Positions 6,832-7,703 of a stretch of DNA of 7,703 nucleotides are shown piece by piece (position 1 is the stretch's first letter; the number at the start of each line of letters is the position of its first letter). The notes below the pieces were generated by a model. It saw only the letters and a list, made by a program, of their open reading frames with translations, was not told where the DNA came from and ran no database searches. A program made the position numbers and the translations under genes. Source of the stretch: Bacteroidota bacterium (GTDB lineage: Bacteria > Bacteroidota > Bacteroidia > Chitinophagales > Saprospiraceae); the NCBI GenBank assembly GCA_024280135.1, contig JAJRQS010000186.1, forward strand, positions 1 to 7,703. Reading direction: 5' to 3'.

Positions 6832-7386
6832 TTAAAGTTCTACAGCCGATCGATTTAAGTCAAACAAATCAACATCCTGTTCAATGAATTTAGATAGGAG
6901 GCTTACCGGTTCTTTTTCTATTAAAAACTGGGCTTCACTATCGGTCAAAGGAATAATCATTTTCCACTCGACCAAGCGATCACCGAGGTCTAAATTTTTC
7001 AAACTCTCCTTCCAAAGATATTGAGGCATTATTAAGCCGTGTTTGATTTCGCTGGACGCTTCGTTAAGAACAAATATATTGGAAAAGATGGCTCCTGTAG
7101 TGGTTTGCCAACCATCTGCAATGATATGCAATGCAGCTGTAGCTAAAATACTTGGTGTAAAATCAAAACGTTTGTGCGCCACTAAAAGTAATTCTATATC
7201 TTTTTTTTCAGGATTAGAAGGGTATGCGGAAAGACCTACTGTTGAATGGACACGTAGATTTGTATCGCCATGTTCGATACAAGAAAGGATGTCTATTTTT
7301 TTATTTTTCCAATCAAAGCGTTGTACCTTGGGTTCTTTTCCTGTTATTTTTGCGATGTAATGGGCAATAGCTTTATTTTTGATCAT
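6832..7386 (-). CDS. suppressor-of-fused (SUFU) domain protein
   Basis: This is a 184-residue cytoplasmic protein that spans essentially one SUFU-type domain. The C-terminal signature is clear: the segment from 139 to 182, beginning VEWKMIIPLTDSE and ending VDLFDLNRSAV, matches the usual bacterial SUFU pattern of an E-W...P-L-t...E-x-x-F block followed by a Leu-rich helix and a D-x-F-D-x-x-R end. The N-terminal half also fits (RVHSTVGLSAY at 45-55 and IELLLVAHK at 64-72). Bacterial SUFU proteins often act as immunity proteins against polymorphic toxins, or are solitary proteins of unknown role; no toxin gene is present here. There is no signal peptide or membrane segment. The start codon overlaps the stop of the small upstream gene by 4 nt (ATGA), so the two are coupled. 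SUFU family membership is fairly sure; function is open. Confidence 0.8.
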   Translation of the reverse strand: MIKNKAIAHYIAKITGKEPKVQRFDWKNKKIDILSCIEHGDTNLRVHSTVGLSAYPSNPEKKDIELLLVAHKRFDFTPSILATAALHIIADGWQTTTGAIFSNIFVLNEASSEIKHGLIMPQYLWKESLKNLDLGDRLVEWKMIIPLTDSEAQFLIEKEPVSLLSKFIEQDVDLFDLNRSAVEL

Positions 7387-7601
7387 GTCGTAAAAGAAAC
7401 AATTTTAACAGGAATACCCCACATGAAAATAGAGGCTCCTTCCTCAACTTTTTCCACAATAACAGTGATGGTTTTTCCCGGAAGTTTTAATTGTGCCGGC
7501 ATATTGATGGGTCGATAATTATTGCCGTTTTGGTCGATAATGCCCCAAAAACCGGTACCGATAGCAATTTTTTGAGCGGTGCCTGTAACGGATATTTTCA
7601 T
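7383..7601 (-). CDS. small beta-rich protein of unknown function
   Basis: This is a 72-residue protein with no signal peptide, cysteine or membrane segment. The chain alternates short strands and turns: KISVTGTAQKIAI, GFWGIIDQNGNNYRPI, KTITVIVEKVEE and FMWGIPVKIVSF. That pattern would suit a small five-strand barrel of OB-fold type, with aromatic residues (W19, W61) available for ligand binding; this is a guess from strand pattern only. I do not recognise the family with confidence. It is the first gene of the coupled pair with the SUFU protein, joined by an ATGA overlap, which suggests it is made in similar amounts and may act with it. No Shine-Dalgarno sequence is seen. Confidence 0.75.
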   Translation of the reverse strand: MKISVTGTAQKIAIGTGFWGIIDQNGNNYRPINMPAQLKLPGKTITVIVEKVEEGASIFMWGIPVKIVSFTT

Positions 7602-7620
7602 AATGAATGATTTAAAATAA

Positions 7621-7657
7621 AAAGAGGAAGGTAAGAGTCCTTCTTACCTTCCTCTTT
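7621..7657 (-). terminator. intrinsic terminator of the gene entering from the right
   Basis: AAAGAGGAAGGTAAG (7621-7635) and CTTACCTTCCTCTTT (7643-7657) pair perfectly over 15 bp, extendable by one more A-T pair, with a loop of 5-7 nt. On the minus strand the stem is followed by TTATTTTAAA, giving a T-rich run after the closing TTT, as expected for a Rho-independent terminator. On the plus strand it is followed by GAACG, so it works leftward only. It lies 19 nt beyond the stop codon at 7677-7679. Confidence 0.85.
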
Positions 7658-7676
7658 GAACGAAAAACCTGTTAGA

Positions 7677-7703
7677 TTATTTAGCCGCTGCTAAAGCCGC
7701 TTC
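7677..7703 (-). CDS. 3' end of an unidentified gene
   Basis: Eight codons and a TAA stop are visible on the minus strand and read EAALAAAK. An Ala/Lys-rich tail like this is common on small abundant proteins in this phylum, and the strong terminator just beyond supports a highly expressed gene ending here. A second frame (SGFSSG, then stop at 7683-7685) is also open over this short stretch, so the frame is not certain. Too little is present to name the product. Confidence 0.5.
   Translation of the reverse strand, partial: EAALAAAK

Noticed and set aside
6818..6832. Tandem AATTGGT copies after the SUFU gene
   Set aside because: Two copies of a 7-mer in AT-rich DNA are expected by chance and no further unit follows.
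7043..7360. 105-codon open frame on the plus strand over the SUFU gene
   Set aside because: It lies antisense to a recognisable SUFU protein and has no domain or promoter.

Overview
The window looks like chromosomal DNA of a member of the Bacteroidota, possibly from the Saprospiria/Cytophagia side, although that finer placement is a guess. The signs are AT-rich DNA, starts without Shine-Dalgarno sequences, two exact copies of the Bacteroidota -7 promoter box (TAnnTTTG, here TATCTTTG both times), SPII lipoproteins with short signal peptides, and gene families typical of the phylum: a SMUG2/DUF4918-type uracil-DNA glycosylase, a TlpA-like lipoprotein with an N-terminal beta domain, and a paired membrane ferredoxin and CCG-domain protein. 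I see no insertion sequence, CRISPR array, rRNA or tRNA.

Layout, left to right. (1) Positions 1-1660, minus strand: a TPR-like lipoprotein whose stop codon overlaps the start of a SMUG2-type glycosylase, which runs off the left edge. (2) Positions 1661-2004: a divergent intergenic region of 344 bp with a foldable repeat-like segment, an 11-bp palindrome and a good promoter facing right. (3) Positions 2005-3414, plus strand: a DNA-repair fusion of a DnaQ-like DEDDh exonuclease and a UvrC/Cho-like GIY-YIG nuclease that keeps the four-cysteine pattern of the UvrC iron-sulfur cluster. (4) Positions 3430-5585, minus strand: a two-gene redox operon consisting of a membrane-anchored dicluster ferredoxin (HdrE/NarI-like plus HdrC-like) and a CCG-domain protein (HdrB/GlpC-like). 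(5) Positions 5680-6711, minus strand: a TlpA-like thiol-disulfide lipoprotein with its own -7 box. (6) Positions 6832-7601, minus strand: a small beta-rich protein of unknown function overlapping a suppressor-of-fused (SUFU) domain protein by 4 nt. (7) Positions 7621-7657: a perfect terminator hairpin closing a gene whose last codons lie at the right edge.

How the parts relate. Two unrelated loci here deal with DNA repair (the glycosylase and the exonuclease/GIY-YIG fusion) and lie back to back around the 344-bp gap. The dicluster and CCG proteins probably form one quinone-linked electron-transfer complex, with the usual catalytic partner (ETF, dehydrogenase or oxidase) not encoded nearby. 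The TlpA protein acts on the other side of the inner membrane and may simply be a neighbour. The SUFU gene and its small partner are translationally coupled and sit directly behind a strong terminator without a visible promoter. Most of the window is ordinary accessory-core Bacteroidota content. The best candidates for a closer look are the nuclease fusion, the structured intergenic segment and the SUFU pair.
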